Assembly: GCF_002871795.1 (NCBI RefSeq)
Contig: NZ_PNHL01000012.1
Coordinates: forward strand, 32,466 to 96,465
Direction of reading: 5' to 3'
Length of the DNA: 64,000 nucleotides
Source of the DNA: Brachybacterium sp. UMB0905
Lineage (GTDB): Bacteria; Actinomycetota; Actinomycetes; Actinomycetales; Dermabacteraceae
The translations under genes and the position numbers were made by a program. Below are positions 17,963 to 27,058 of the stretch, one piece after another (the stretch's first letter is position 1; every line of letters starts with the position of its first letter). The notes beneath the pieces are model-generated. The model saw only the letters and a program-made list of their open reading frames with translations. It searched no databases and was not told where the DNA came from.

Positions 17963-19110
17963 CAGCCCCGCGCCCCCACGAACTCGCTGATCGCATCCAG
18001 TACCCGCTGGATCGTCGCCTCATCGTGCGCGGACCCGGACGGCAGCGACAGCCCCGTGCGGAACAGCCGCTCCGAAACGCCGCTGACGTAGGCGGTGCGG
18101 CCAGCGAACACCGGCTGCAGGTGCATCGGCTTCCACAGCGGCCGCGCCTCAATGTTCAGGCCCGTCAGATGCTCCTGCAGCTCGCTCGCCGCGAAGCCCG
18201 CGGCCTCCGGATCCACCAGGATGCTGGTCAGCCACGCGTTATCCCGCGTCGCCCCATCCTCGCTGTGATCGGGCATCCCGAACAGGGTCACGCCCGGCAT
18301 GTCCTCCACCAGGCGCGCATAGGCGGCGCGAATCTCGTGACGGCGGTCGATCATCTGCGGCAGCCGCGCCAGCTGCGCGCGTCCCAGGGCCGCCAGCAGG
18401 TTCGAGAGCCGGTAGTTGTAGCCGATGTCCGTATGCTCGTAATGCACCACCGGCTGCCGCGCCTGCGTCGCCAGGTAGCGGGTGCGGGCGGCGAGATCCC
18501 CGTCGTCGGTGAGTAGGGCCCCGCCACCGGAGGTGGTCATGATCTTGTTGCCGTTGAAGGACACCGCCGCCGCGACGCCATAGGCCGGAGCGGGCCGTCC
18601 CGCGAGCGTCGCCCCCACGGACTCCGCTGCATCGGACAGCACCGGCACCCCGTAGCGCTCCGCGATCTCGCCGATCCGGGCGTGATCCACCACCTTGCCC
18701 AGCAGATCCACCGGGAGAATCGCCCGCACCTGCGCGCCGCGGGCAGTGAGCTCGTCCATCGCCTGCTCGAGCAGCTGCGGATCCATCGACCCGGACTCAT
18801 CGGCGTCGATGAACACCGGTTCCGCGCCCGTATACACGATCGCATTGGCCGTCGCGGCGAACGTCATCGAGGACGTGACCACCACATCCCCGGGCCCCGC
18901 GCCCAGCTGGATCAGCGCCAGGTGCAGCGCCGCAGTCCCCGAGGACAGCGCCACTGCATGCTCACGCCCGCAGAACTCCGCCAGCTCCTGCTCGAAGGCA
19001 TCCACCTCCGGGCCCAGAGGTGCGATCCACCCGCCGCGGAACGCCCGCAGCAGCGCCTGCTCCTCCGCCTCCGTCACATCCGGCGGCGACAGGAAGATCC
19101 GCTCACTCAT
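17962..19110 (-). CDS. DegT/DnrJ/EryC1/StrS sugar aminotransferase (PglE-like)
   Basis: 382 aa fold-type I PLP enzyme. It contains ALSSGTAALHLAL, VVTSSMTFAATANAI, DAAESVGAT and the PLP-binding lysine in SFNGNKIMTTSGGG. It transfers an amino group, usually from glutamate, to the 4-keto group of the UDP-4-keto-6-deoxy sugar made by the dehydratase at 8.4 kb. The IFLSPPDVTEAEEQALLRAF start resembles PglE. It overlaps the phosphatase gene by 4 nt. With PglF, PglD and PglC homologues present, the bacillosamine route is complete though split over two convergent operons. Confidence 0.88.
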   Translation of the reverse strand: MSERIFLSPPDVTEAEEQALLRAFRGGWIAPLGPEVDAFEQELAEFCGREHAVALSSGTAALHLALIQLGAGPGDVVVTSSMTFAATANAIVYTGAEPVFIDADESGSMDPQLLEQAMDELTARGAQVRAILPVDLLGKVVDHARIGEIAERYGVPVLSDAAESVGATLAGRPAPAYGVAAAVSFNGNKIMTTSGGGALLTDDGDLAARTRYLATQARQPVVHYEHTDIGYNYRLSNLLAALGRAQLARLPQMIDRRHEIRAAYARLVEDMPGVTLFGMPDHSEDGATRDNAWLTSILVDPEAAGFAASELQEHLTGLNIEARPLWKPMHLQPVFAGRTAYVSGVSERLFRTGLSLPSGSAHDEATIQRVLDAISEFVGARG

Positions 19111-19679
19111 CGCTGCTCTCCCTCCGTGACCCCCACATGCCGGTGCAGCGCCTCGCTGATCTGCTCGCTGAGCTCCACCACCTGCGTGAACGCGGTCTCG
19201 TAGCCCTCAGCTGGGCCGCCGTACGGGTCGGGGATATCTAGGTCGCGCTCTTCGGTCACCCGCTGGGTGCGCAGTCGCGAGGCCGCGAGCGCCAGTTCCT
19301 TCACCGAGCCGAACCGGGCGTCCTCCTCCAGCAGCTCGAGCACGCTCGCGAGCTCCACCAGGGTGAAAACGCGCCGCACCGTGCGCGGCGCCAGCTTCGC
19401 CACCACGGCCCGCTGCTCGGTGGTCATCGTGATCAGCAGATCCGCGGACTCCGCGGTCGCCTTGTCCAGCTGACGCCCCACATGCTCCAGCTCGGTATCC
19501 AGCATGCGGCGCACGAACCCGACGGTCTCACTCGGCGCCGGGCGATCCACTGCCGCCTGGGTGCCGGCGCTGCTCACGCCCACTCCGAGATCCACCAGGC
19601 GCTCCGCCAGGATCGCCTCACCGACCGCTGAGCGGCAGATATTGCCCGTGCAGATCACCAGCACCGACCCGGCAGCCAT
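19107..19679 (-). CDS. Low-molecular-weight protein tyrosine phosphatase (Wzb-like)
   Basis: 190 aa. The P-loop CTGNICRSA near residue 10 gives the catalytic Cys and Arg (CX5RS), and the general-acid loop is DIPDPYGG (the DP pair). Its start adjoins the stop of the BY-kinase gene, so the two are translated together. By analogy with Wzb/Wzc it should dephosphorylate the Tyr-rich tail of the kinase, a cycle that controls polymer length and export. The extra residues before the DPYGG loop make it slightly longer than E. coli Wzb. Confidence 0.9.
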   Translation of the reverse strand: MAAGSVLVICTGNICRSAVGEAILAERLVDLGVGVSSAGTQAAVDRPAPSETVGFVRRMLDTELEHVGRQLDKATAESADLLITMTTEQRAVVAKLAPRTVRRVFTLVELASVLELLEEDARFGSVKELALAASRLRTQRVTEERDLDIPDPYGGPAEGYETAFTQVVELSEQISEALHRHVGVTEGEQR

Positions 19680-21340
19680 CAGTGATCCACCTGCCCTCGG
19701 GACGCCGCGCCCGGCCAGGAGCGCTTCTGGCTGCTATACCCGGCCAGATCCACATCCGCGCGGCGCTTGCCCGAGGCTGGCTCCACGGGGGACACCCCCG
19801 GCAGGGACCACAGATCCTGCTCCGGCTCGGGCTGCGGATCCGCCGCCCGCGCCGCGGGGGCGGTATGCCGACCAGTGGAGTCACCGCGGGCCGCCGGGGC
19901 TTCCTGCTCGAGGGACTTCGCCGGGGCCGACGGGGCCTCCTTCGCCACGCTCTGCCGCACCGCCGAACCATCGGTCGTATACGAGTAGTTGTAGCGGTAG
20001 CTCGAGCGGCCGGAGGTGGGCACCCGGTTCAGCACGATGCCCAGGATCTTCGCGTCCACCGCCTCGAGCTTCTCGAGCGCCTGCTGCAGCTGGTGGCGCC
20101 GCACATGCTCGCTGCGGGCCACCACCAGCGCCCCGCCCACCAGGCGGGAGAGCACCACCGAATCGGTCACCGCCAGCAGCGGCGGCGCATCCACGATCAC
20201 GTAGTCGTACTCCGCGGTGGCCTGCGCCAGCAGCTGCTCCATCGCCTCGCTGCCCAGGATCTCCGAGGGGTTCGGGGGGATCGGCCCGGAGGCCAGCACA
20301 TCCAGGCCATCGGTGGCCATCGGCTGGATCACGTCCTCCAGATCCGCCTCGCCGATCAGCACCGTAGTCAGCCCCGCATTGCCCTCGAGCCCCATGTAGT
20401 GGTGCAGCGAGGGGCGGCGCAGATCCGCATCGATCAGCAGCACCTTCCCGCCGGACTGCGCCACCACATGCGCGAGGTTGATCGCGGAGGAGGTCTTACC
20501 CTCCGCCGGCAGTGAGGAGGTCAGCAGCACGCTGCGCTTCCCCTCCGCCAGGCCCATGAACTGCAGGTTCGTGCGCAGATCGCGGTACGCCTCCGCCTGC
20601 ACGGACTGCGGATGCTGCGAGGCGATCAGCGGCAGATGCTTCGTGTCCCGCGAGTACGGGATCTTCGCGATCACCGGGCGTTCGAAGGTGCGCTCCAGAT
20701 CCTCCGCGCGCCGCACCCGGTTATCCAGCAGGTCCCGCACGATCGCCATCGCGACCGCCGCCATCAGACCCAGCACCACGCCGATCGCGAGGTTCCGCGT
20801 CAGCGACGGGGAGGCGGGGGAGGTGGGCACCGTCGCCGGGGTGATCACCGTCAGCTCCACCGAGGCGTCCTCGCCGTTGCTCTCCAGCTCCGAGACCCGC
20901 TCACGCAGGCTCTCCGCCGTGGCATCGGCGATCGTCGCGGCCTGCTGCGGATCCTCATCGGTGACCGTGATCTCCAGGATCAGCGTCTCCGGCGGCACCG
21001 TCGTGGAGATCATTCCCGCCAGCTGCTGCGGCGTGGAATCCAGGCCCTGGTCTTCGATCACCGGCTCCAGCACCAGCGGGGTGGTCGCCAGATCCGCATA
21101 CGAGGTGATCTGCTGGCGGGCAAAGGTCACGCCGCTGTTCAGATCCGTCACCGAGCTGCCGGCCTGGGTCTGCACGAACAGCCGATTGGTGGCCTGGTAC
21201 GTCGGCGTCTGCATGAGGGTGAAGCCGACGACGGCCCCCAGCACCAGCAGGAACGTCACCAGTGCGGAGATCCATCGATCCCGCAGGATGGCCAGGTAGT
21301 TCTGCAGCTCCACGGTCTTCCATTCATTCGACGACGGCAC
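19679..21340 (-). CDS. Bacterial tyrosine kinase with Wzz chain-length domain
   Basis: 553 aa. The N-terminal Wzz domain lies between two membrane helices (about 25-45 and 180-200). The cytoplasmic BY-kinase follows, with Walker A SLPAEGKTSSAI, Walker A' LIDADLRRP and Walker B VIVDAPP. A tyrosine cluster YRYNYSY follows the kinase domain, and a long Pro/Ala-rich tail extends about 80 residues further. It should autophosphorylate on these tyrosines and set polymer length. The GTG start at 21340 follows a 220-nt divergent promoter region shared with the second BY-kinase. It is first in a six-gene leftward operon. Confidence 0.9.
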   Translation of the reverse strand: MPSSNEWKTVELQNYLAILRDRWISALVTFLLVLGAVVGFTLMQTPTYQATNRLFVQTQAGSSVTDLNSGVTFARQQITSYADLATTPLVLEPVIEDQGLDSTPQQLAGMISTTVPPETLILEITVTDEDPQQAATIADATAESLRERVSELESNGEDASVELTVITPATVPTSPASPSLTRNLAIGVVLGLMAAVAMAIVRDLLDNRVRRAEDLERTFERPVIAKIPYSRDTKHLPLIASQHPQSVQAEAYRDLRTNLQFMGLAEGKRSVLLTSSLPAEGKTSSAINLAHVVAQSGGKVLLIDADLRRPSLHHYMGLEGNAGLTTVLIGEADLEDVIQPMATDGLDVLASGPIPPNPSEILGSEAMEQLLAQATAEYDYVIVDAPPLLAVTDSVVLSRLVGGALVVARSEHVRRHQLQQALEKLEAVDAKILGIVLNRVPTSGRSSYRYNYSYTTDGSAVRQSVAKEAPSAPAKSLEQEAPAARGDSTGRHTAPAARAADPQPEPEQDLWSLPGVSPVEPASGKRRADVDLAGYSSQKRSWPGAASRGQVDH

Positions 21341-21560
21341 TCCGCAGCCCCTGGCGCCCTGCCGTCGGGTATGCGCTCAGCGCGCCCGCGGGCGCCCGCG
21401 TTCAGGCAATTCACGCAGCCGTTCACAGCGGAGTCCCATGAATCGTAACAGCGCACGGAATGCCGGACAGGTGTCGTGACGAACATCCCCGCGCCGATGA
21501 TTCGCAAGCGCCACGACCTACCATGGGCGCGGCCCCTAGTTACCGGAAGGTGATCCTGCA
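21341..21560. promoter_or_regulatory. Divergent promoter region between two tyrosine-kinase operons
   Basis: 220 nt drive two divergent operons, both beginning with a BY-kinase. A perfect 14-bp palindrome GCGCCCGCGGGCGC lies at 21382-21395, about 40 nt upstream of the leftward start, and could be an operator or a hairpin. GGAAGG precedes the rightward GTG at 21561. I could not pick convincing -35/-10 pairs by eye. Confidence 0.45.
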
Positions 21561-23123
21561 GTGACGATCGAAGACTTCCTGCGCCTGCTGCTGCGCAACG
21601 CGGTGCTGCTGGTGCTCGTCACCGTTCTGGGGGCGGCCGCCGGCTACGGCTACTCCCACACCAAACCGGAGCTGTATTCCGCGAGCGCCCTGGGCTACGT
21701 CTCCGCCTCCACCAGCGTGGACGAGGAAGGCAACGCCATCCAGCAGGCCAGCGGCAACATGCAGTTCCAGTACGAGAAGGCGCAGTCCTACCTGCCGCTG
21801 TTCCGCACCCGCGCCGTCGGTCAGGCCATCGTCGATGACCTCGGGCTGCAGGCCAGCCCCGACGCCATCGCCGGATCCCTGCAGGTCACCCTGGACCCCA
21901 ACGCCCCGATCATCACTGTCACCGCCACCGCCGGCAGCCCCGAGGAAGCCTCCCAGATCGCCAACGCCGCGGTGGAGGCCACCGCCGCTGAAGCCCGCCA
22001 GCTCGAAACCGGTGGGCAGGAGAACGCGCCGGTGAGCGTGCAGCTGACCACTTACCAGACCGCCATCACCCCCGGCGCGCCCGTCAGCCCCGACCGCAAG
22101 AAGTTCCTCCTCGCCGGAGCGGCCGCCGGGCTGCTGCTGGGCCTGGCGCTGGCCTGGTTGCGCCAGCGCAACGACTCCCGCCTGCGCACCGCGGATGACG
22201 TCGCGAAAGTCGTCGATGCCCCACTGCTGGGTGTCCTCCCCGACGCCAAGGAGCTGCACCGCGCGAAGGACGGCACCCTCCCGGAGCTGCGCACCTTCGG
22301 GTCCCGCGAGGCGATCCGCAAGCTGCGCACCAACCTGCGCTACATCGACGTGGACAACCCCCCGCGCTCTATCGTCGTCACCTCCTCCGCCCCCGGGGAA
22401 GGCAAGTCCGTGGTCTCCGCGCACCTGGCCCGCGTCATGGCCCGCGCCGGCCAGCCCACCATCCTCGTGGACGCGGACCTGCGCCGCCCTATGGTCGCCG
22501 GCCAGTTCGGCCTCGACGGCGCCGTGGGTCTCGCCCAGGTGCTCGCTGGCGCTGTCCGTCTCGAGGACGCGCTGGAGGAGACCGAGACGGAGCGCCTGCA
22601 CGTGCTGCCCGCCGGGCAGATCCCCCCGAACCCTTCCGAGCTGCTCGGTTCGCGCCGCATGCACGACCTCATCGCCGACCTCGCCCGCGAGCACTTCGTC
22701 ATCATCGACGCCCCGCCCGTGCTCGCCGTCACTGACGCGCAGCTGCTGGGCCGCCAAGCCGATGGCGCGCTCATGGTCGCCGTCTCCGGCCGCACCCGCA
22801 CCTTCGCCCTGGCCCGCGCCGTGGAGTCCCTGCGCACCGTGGGCGGCACCGTCTACGGCGTGGTCCTCAACCGTGCCTCCACCCGGCGCCTCACGCGCCT
22901 CGCCTACGGGGATGCGGAATACGGGTACGGCTCCTACGGCCGCTACGGCTACGGCTCCGCCGCCGGGTATGAGGAGGCCGCTGTGGTGCCCGACGCCCCC
23001 GATGTGGACGTCGAGGCTGCCGGCGGTCCCGCCGAGCCGATCGCTGCCCCTGCCGCCCCCGCCCGGCGCCGCCGTGGCCGCCGGGAGGCCCCCGTGCAGC
23101 CCGAAACCCAGGAGACCCGGTGA
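21561..23123 (+). CDS. Second bacterial tyrosine kinase with Wzz domain
   Basis: 520 aa, the same layout as the divergent paralogue. Wzz domain between helices at about 10-30 and 185-200, Walker A SAPGEGKSVVSAHLA, Walker A' LVDADLRRP, Walker B VIIDAPP. The tail is different: a Tyr/Gly run (YGDAEYGYGSYGRYGYGS, six to seven tyrosines) and then an Ala/Pro stretch ending in a basic patch RRRRGRR. No phosphatase gene is adjacent; the one at 19.1 kb or at 49.7 kb would have to serve it. It heads the long rightward operon, overlapping the next gene by 4 nt. Confidence 0.9.
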   Translation: MTIEDFLRLLLRNAVLLVLVTVLGAAAGYGYSHTKPELYSASALGYVSASTSVDEEGNAIQQASGNMQFQYEKAQSYLPLFRTRAVGQAIVDDLGLQASPDAIAGSLQVTLDPNAPIITVTATAGSPEEASQIANAAVEATAAEARQLETGGQENAPVSVQLTTYQTAITPGAPVSPDRKKFLLAGAAAGLLLGLALAWLRQRNDSRLRTADDVAKVVDAPLLGVLPDAKELHRAKDGTLPELRTFGSREAIRKLRTNLRYIDVDNPPRSIVVTSSAPGEGKSVVSAHLARVMARAGQPTILVDADLRRPMVAGQFGLDGAVGLAQVLAGAVRLEDALEETETERLHVLPAGQIPPNPSELLGSRRMHDLIADLAREHFVIIDAPPVLAVTDAQLLGRQADGALMVAVSGRTRTFALARAVESLRTVGGTVYGVVLNRASTRRLTRLAYGDAEYGYGSYGRYGYGSAAGYEEAAVVPDAPDVDVEAAGGPAEPIAAPAAPARRRRGRREAPVQPETQETR

Positions 23124-24085
23124 GCATCGCCCACCTGGGGGTCGTGATCCCCGTGCACGGCCCCCTCGATGAGGCCGTGCAGGGCCTGCTCACCGCCCTC
23201 ATCGGCCCGGACGTTCCCGCCGCGGAGCGCCCCGGCGCCGTGGTCGTGGTCGATGACGCGAGCCCCGAACCGCTGGATCCTGCAGCTCTGCCCGCCGGGG
23301 CGGAGCTCGTGCGTCGGCCTCGCAACGGCGGTTTCGGCGCCGCGGTGAACACGGGCCTTACGCACCTCGCTGACCACGGAGCGGCCGACGGGGGCGGGAT
23401 CGACCTCGCGCTCGTGCTGAACTCGGACCTGGAGATCCCGCCCGGCTTCGCCGCGAACCTCGTCGTGCACGCCGCGCCCTGGCAGCCCGCCGTCGTGGGC
23501 TGCCGCATCATCGGCCCCGACGGGATGAGCGGGCATGCCGCCCGGTTCTTCCCCACCACCAGCCAGCAGGTCATCGAATGGCTGGTGCCGCTTGCCTCCC
23601 AGCGTCACCGCGACGTGCTGCACCGCGCCGTCGGCCATGACCTCAGCGCCGACCGCGGCCACGGCATGATCCCCGTGGACTGGGTCTCCGGCGCCGTGCT
23701 CCTCCTGCCGCTCGCGCAGGTGCGCGAGGCCGGCGGGTTCGACGAGGGCTACTTCATGTACTGCGAAGAGGTGGACCTGCAGCTGCGGCTGCGCGCACGC
23801 GGCATCCCCGCCCTGCTCGATGCGGACCTCACCGCGATCCACGCCGGCGGCGGCTCCGCAGGGAACGAGGCGCGGCGCCGCCGCTGGCTGCTCGGCGCCC
23901 GCCTGCGCTACGCCCGCAAACACGGCAGCATCCACGCCCTGCGCGCCGGCCTCACCGCCGCGAGCTGCGCGAACCTGCTGTGGAACACGGGCCGACGGGC
24001 CGCCGGACGCGATGTGAACCCCCTGGCCGTGGCCCGCGAAGAGCTCACCCTCATCCACCGCGCCGGACGGGAGCTGCCCCGATGA
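23120..24085 (+). CDS. Glycosyltransferase family 2
   Basis: 321 aa GT-A enzyme. The nucleotide-binding start is LGVVIPVHG, with VVVDDASPEP. The metal-binding region is LVLNSDLEIP (an SD variant of DxD). WVSGAVLLLPLAQVREAGGFDEGYFMYCEEVDLQLRL is the ED segment usual in rhamnosyl- and similar transferases. GTG start at 23120 overlaps the kinase stop (GTGA). It would add one residue of the repeat unit on the cytoplasmic side. Sugar specificity cannot be read from sequence. Confidence 0.85.
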   Translation: MSIAHLGVVIPVHGPLDEAVQGLLTALIGPDVPAAERPGAVVVVDDASPEPLDPAALPAGAELVRRPRNGGFGAAVNTGLTHLADHGAADGGGIDLALVLNSDLEIPPGFAANLVVHAAPWQPAVVGCRIIGPDGMSGHAARFFPTTSQQVIEWLVPLASQRHRDVLHRAVGHDLSADRGHGMIPVDWVSGAVLLLPLAQVREAGGFDEGYFMYCEEVDLQLRLRARGIPALLDADLTAIHAGGGSAGNEARRRRWLLGARLRYARKHGSIHALRAGLTAASCANLLWNTGRRAAGRDVNPLAVAREELTLIHRAGRELPR

Positions 24086-25095
24086 TGCGCCGCGAGCGTC
24101 TGCTGCTCATCTCCCCGACCTTCCACGGCTACTGGCAGTCGATCGGCGATGCGCTGGCCCGCCGCGGCTACGAGGTCACCACCGCCCGCTACGACGCCTA
24201 CGATCACGTCACCGACAAGCTCCGCCTCAAAGCGACCGTGGAGATCCCCGAGAAGCTCGGCCGCGGGGAGGCCGCGCGTGCCGCGGAGCGTCGGCGCCTC
24301 ACCGACCGAGTGCTGGGCCTGCTGCGGCAGGTGCGGCCCCAGAAGGTCATCGTCATCAAGGGCGATGGGCTCGACGAGCGGTTCTGGGACGCCACCGCCG
24401 ATCTGCCGCGCATCCTGTGGCTGTACGACGACCGGCACCGCCACGACTACACCGACGAGTTCCTGCGCAGCGTCGGCCCCGTCCTCAGCTACGCCGCCTC
24501 CGAGACCGCCGCCCTCGCGGACCTCGGCGCCGACGCCCATTTCGTGCCGAACGCCTTCGACCCCCATCGGGCCGAGCCCACCGGGCGCCGCAGCGGCGAG
24601 ATCGTGTTCATCGGTTCCGGGTATGCGAACCGCCGCGAGATCCTCACCGACCTCGCCGAGCGCGGCCTGCCCGTCCACGCCTGGGGCCGGGACTTCTCCC
24701 GCCACCTCATCGACCGCGCCCGCACCCTCTCCTGGGCCCGGCCCCCGATCACCGGCTCACGCGAGGTGCCGCTCGAGCGGGCCTACCAGATCCACGCCGA
24801 GGCGGCGGCGGCCGTCGCAATCCACGGCCTGCAGGCCGGGCACGCCATGCGCACCTTCGAGATCCCCGGCATGGGCGGGGTGCAGTTCGTGGACCGCCCG
24901 GACGTCGACCAGTTCTATGACGTCGGCACCGAGGTGGCGGTGTGGCAGGACGTCGAGGAGCTCGCCGACCTCGCCCAGCGTGCCCTGCATGATGAATCGT
25001 GGGCGCAGCGCCTGCGGGAGGCGGGGCGGGCCCGCACCCTGGCCGAGCACACCTTCGACCATCGACTGAGGGAGGTCGATTCCCTGTGGCACTGA
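24082..25095 (+). CDS. CgeB-like GT-B glycosyltransferase
   Basis: 337 aa. The order of motifs fits the CgeB/DUF3880 group of GT-B enzymes: LLISPTFHGYWQSIGDALARRGYEV, then VIVIKGDGLDERFWD, then ILWLYDDRHRHDY, then VFIGSGYANRREIL, then a C-terminal AIHGLQAGHAMRTFEIPGMGG. The last element resembles the donor-site region of glycosyltransferase 1_2 domains. ATG 24082 overlaps the previous stop (ATGATGA); ATG 24085 is equally possible. It sits between a GT2 and the putative nonulosonate transferase in the coupled operon. Confidence 0.75.
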   Translation: MMRRERLLLISPTFHGYWQSIGDALARRGYEVTTARYDAYDHVTDKLRLKATVEIPEKLGRGEAARAAERRRLTDRVLGLLRQVRPQKVIVIKGDGLDERFWDATADLPRILWLYDDRHRHDYTDEFLRSVGPVLSYAASETAALADLGADAHFVPNAFDPHRAEPTGRRSGEIVFIGSGYANRREILTDLAERGLPVHAWGRDFSRHLIDRARTLSWARPPITGSREVPLERAYQIHAEAAAAVAIHGLQAGHAMRTFEIPGMGGVQFVDRPDVDQFYDVGTEVAVWQDVEELADLAQRALHDESWAQRLREAGRARTLAEHTFDHRLREVDSLWH

Positions 25096-26288
25096 ACGAC
25101 CCTGCAGGATCGTCGGAGAACCCAGGGCTGATCCATCCGCGCAGCCTTGAGCGCTGGCAGGAATGGCAGGCCAGCCGCCAGCGCCTGCGCCGCGCCAAGC
25201 ACGCGATCCACCGTGCCATCACCTCCCGGCGCCGGGGAGCGGGCAGCGGGGCCGCGGGTGCCGGGAGCGCCGCGAGAGGGGACGCGGAGCCGACGGGGCT
25301 CGTGCTGCACTCCCGTGCCGGCAGCGCCGCGCATCACCGGGTGCTGCTGGGCGTGGACTCCGCTTCCCCAACCTCCCGCGCCGCCCTGCTCACGGCTCTG
25401 CCGTACCTCTCGGCCGGCGTGGACGTCATCACCCCGGCCGATGTCACCCTGCCCGAGCTCGCCGGCCCGGACTGGGAGCGGCAGGAGATCCGCGAGGACC
25501 TCGCACCGCTGACCGGACGCGGCATCGGCGCGGTGATGACGCTCGGCCAGCACCTGCGGGCGGGCCGCGCCGTGCATGCCTGGGCGCTCGGGGCGGATGT
25601 GCCGGCTGCGGTGGTGCAGCACGGTGCCCTCACCCCCTTCGCCCCGCCGCTGCCCGAGCAGACCACCCTGCTGGCCTGGTCCGAGGCCGATGGCGAGTTC
25701 TACCGCTCCGGCCGCGAGGACGTGGCCGTGCGGGTGGTGGGCTCGCAGATGCTGTGGCAGGCCGGGCACCACGGCGACGAGGAGACGCCCGGTACGAAGC
25801 TGCCCGCGGCAGGGGTTGATGGGGAGGCGCCCGACCGGGACGCGCCCGCCCACGAGCAGCGTCCGGTGTTCCTGGGGCAGATGCACGGGGCGGAGCTGCC
25901 GCGCCGCATCACCGCCCGCACCGCCTACGAGTTCTGCCGCCGCGAGGGCGCGCTGTACCGCCCCCACCCGGCGGAGACCGATGTGCTCTCCCGCGGCGCC
26001 CACCGCCTGATGCGCCGCGTCGGTATCGAGATCCAGGACCCGTCGGCCCCCCTGATCGGTGCCGGTGCCCCGGTGGTCGCCATGTTCTCCACCGGGGTGC
26101 TCGAGGCCGCGGTGCGCGGCATCCCCGCCTTCGTCACCGCCACCCACACCCCCGCGTGGCTGCGCGAGTTCTGGGAGCGGTACGACATGCGCCGCTGGGG
26201 CTTCACCGAACCGACCCCCGCCCCCGCCGTGCCCGCCGATGAGCCGGCCCGCGTGATCGCGCAGGCGCTTGAGGGGAGTGGGGCGTGA
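25086..26288 (+). CDS. Putative nonulosonate (sialyl-type) transferase
   Basis: 400 aa with no family I can name with certainty. It lies directly upstream of, and overlaps by 4 nt, the CMP-nonulosonate synthetase. Two features recall bacterial sialyl- and polysialyltransferases: an HP motif (LYRPHPAETD) and a serine/threonine segment (VVAMFSTGVLEAAVRGIP) about 40 residues later. Alternating alpha/beta sequence (VPAAVVQHGALTP, RPVFLGQMHG) fits a GT-B fold. The N-terminal 80 residues are basic and low in complexity. GTG 25086 overlaps the preceding gene by 10 nt and is the best in-frame start. Transfer of the CMP-activated sugar is inference from motifs and position. Confidence 0.5.
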   Translation: MALNDPAGSSENPGLIHPRSLERWQEWQASRQRLRRAKHAIHRAITSRRRGAGSGAAGAGSAARGDAEPTGLVLHSRAGSAAHHRVLLGVDSASPTSRAALLTALPYLSAGVDVITPADVTLPELAGPDWERQEIREDLAPLTGRGIGAVMTLGQHLRAGRAVHAWALGADVPAAVVQHGALTPFAPPLPEQTTLLAWSEADGEFYRSGREDVAVRVVGSQMLWQAGHHGDEETPGTKLPAAGVDGEAPDRDAPAHEQRPVFLGQMHGAELPRRITARTAYEFCRREGALYRPHPAETDVLSRGAHRLMRRVGIEIQDPSAPLIGAGAPVVAMFSTGVLEAAVRGIPAFVTATHTPAWLREFWERYDMRRWGFTEPTPAPAVPADEPARVIAQALEGSGA

Positions 26289-27058
26289 CCATCCTCGTGG
26301 TGATTCCCGCGCGCGGTGGGTCCAAGGGCATTCCGCGCAAGAACCTCATCGACGTTGGCGGGCAGCCGCTGCTGGCCTGGACCATCCAGCAGGCCCTCGC
26401 CGCCCGCACCGGCGCCGATCAGGACCTCATCGTCGCGGTCTCCACGGAGGATCCGGAGATCGCGCAGGTGGCCCGTGAGCACGGGGCGAGCGTGATCGAC
26501 CGTCCCGCCGAGCTCGCCACCGACACCGCCCCCACGGAGCCGACGGTCCTGCACGCCATGGACGTCACCGAAGCCGCGGGCGTGCAGCTCGAGGCGGTGG
26601 TGCTGCTGCAGGCCACCTCGCCGGTGCGGCGCACCGACACCATCGGCCGCGCCATCGCCCAGTTCCGCGAGACCGGCGTGGATTCCCTCGTGGGTGTGGT
26701 GCCAGAATCCCCGTTCTTCTGGCACCTGCCCACCGCGCCGGGGGAGTCCGCGCGGGCGGACTATGACGTGGATGCGCGGCCGCGCCGCCAGGAACTCACC
26801 CCTGATCAGCAGCACTATTTCGAGAACGGCAGCCTGTATGTCACGGCGCCGCGCATCTACCGCGAGCGAGCTAACCGCATCGGCGGGCGCGTGGGCCTGT
26901 TCATCCTCGAGGAGGTGGAGGGCGTGGACATCGACACCCTCGAAGACGTGACCGCCGCGGAGAAAATGCTCGCGCGACTTGCCGGGACGGATGCGGGCAT
27001 CGCGCAGGGGCTGAGCACCCGCGGCACCACCGACGGGACCACGGGCGGGGAGGCATGA
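26285..27058 (+). CDS. neuA: CMP-nonulosonate (acylneuraminate) cytidylyltransferase
   Basis: 257 aa. The CTP-binding start is VVIPARGGSKGIPRKNL, the strict NeuA signature. VVLLQATSPVRRTDTI and the QHYFENGSLYV segment (substrate pocket, usually Y/F-x-ENG-xxY) follow. It activates a nine-carbon nonulosonic acid (Neu5Ac, legionaminate or similar) with CTP, releasing pyrophosphate. GTG start overlaps the upstream gene (GTGA) and its stop overlaps neuB. The C-terminal 25 residues are Gly/Thr-rich and probably disordered. Confidence 0.9.
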   Translation: MTILVVIPARGGSKGIPRKNLIDVGGQPLLAWTIQQALAARTGADQDLIVAVSTEDPEIAQVAREHGASVIDRPAELATDTAPTEPTVLHAMDVTEAAGVQLEAVVLLQATSPVRRTDTIGRAIAQFRETGVDSLVGVVPESPFFWHLPTAPGESARADYDVDARPRRQELTPDQQHYFENGSLYVTAPRIYRERANRIGGRVGLFILEEVEGVDIDTLEDVTAAEKMLARLAGTDAGIAQGLSTRGTTDGTTGGEA

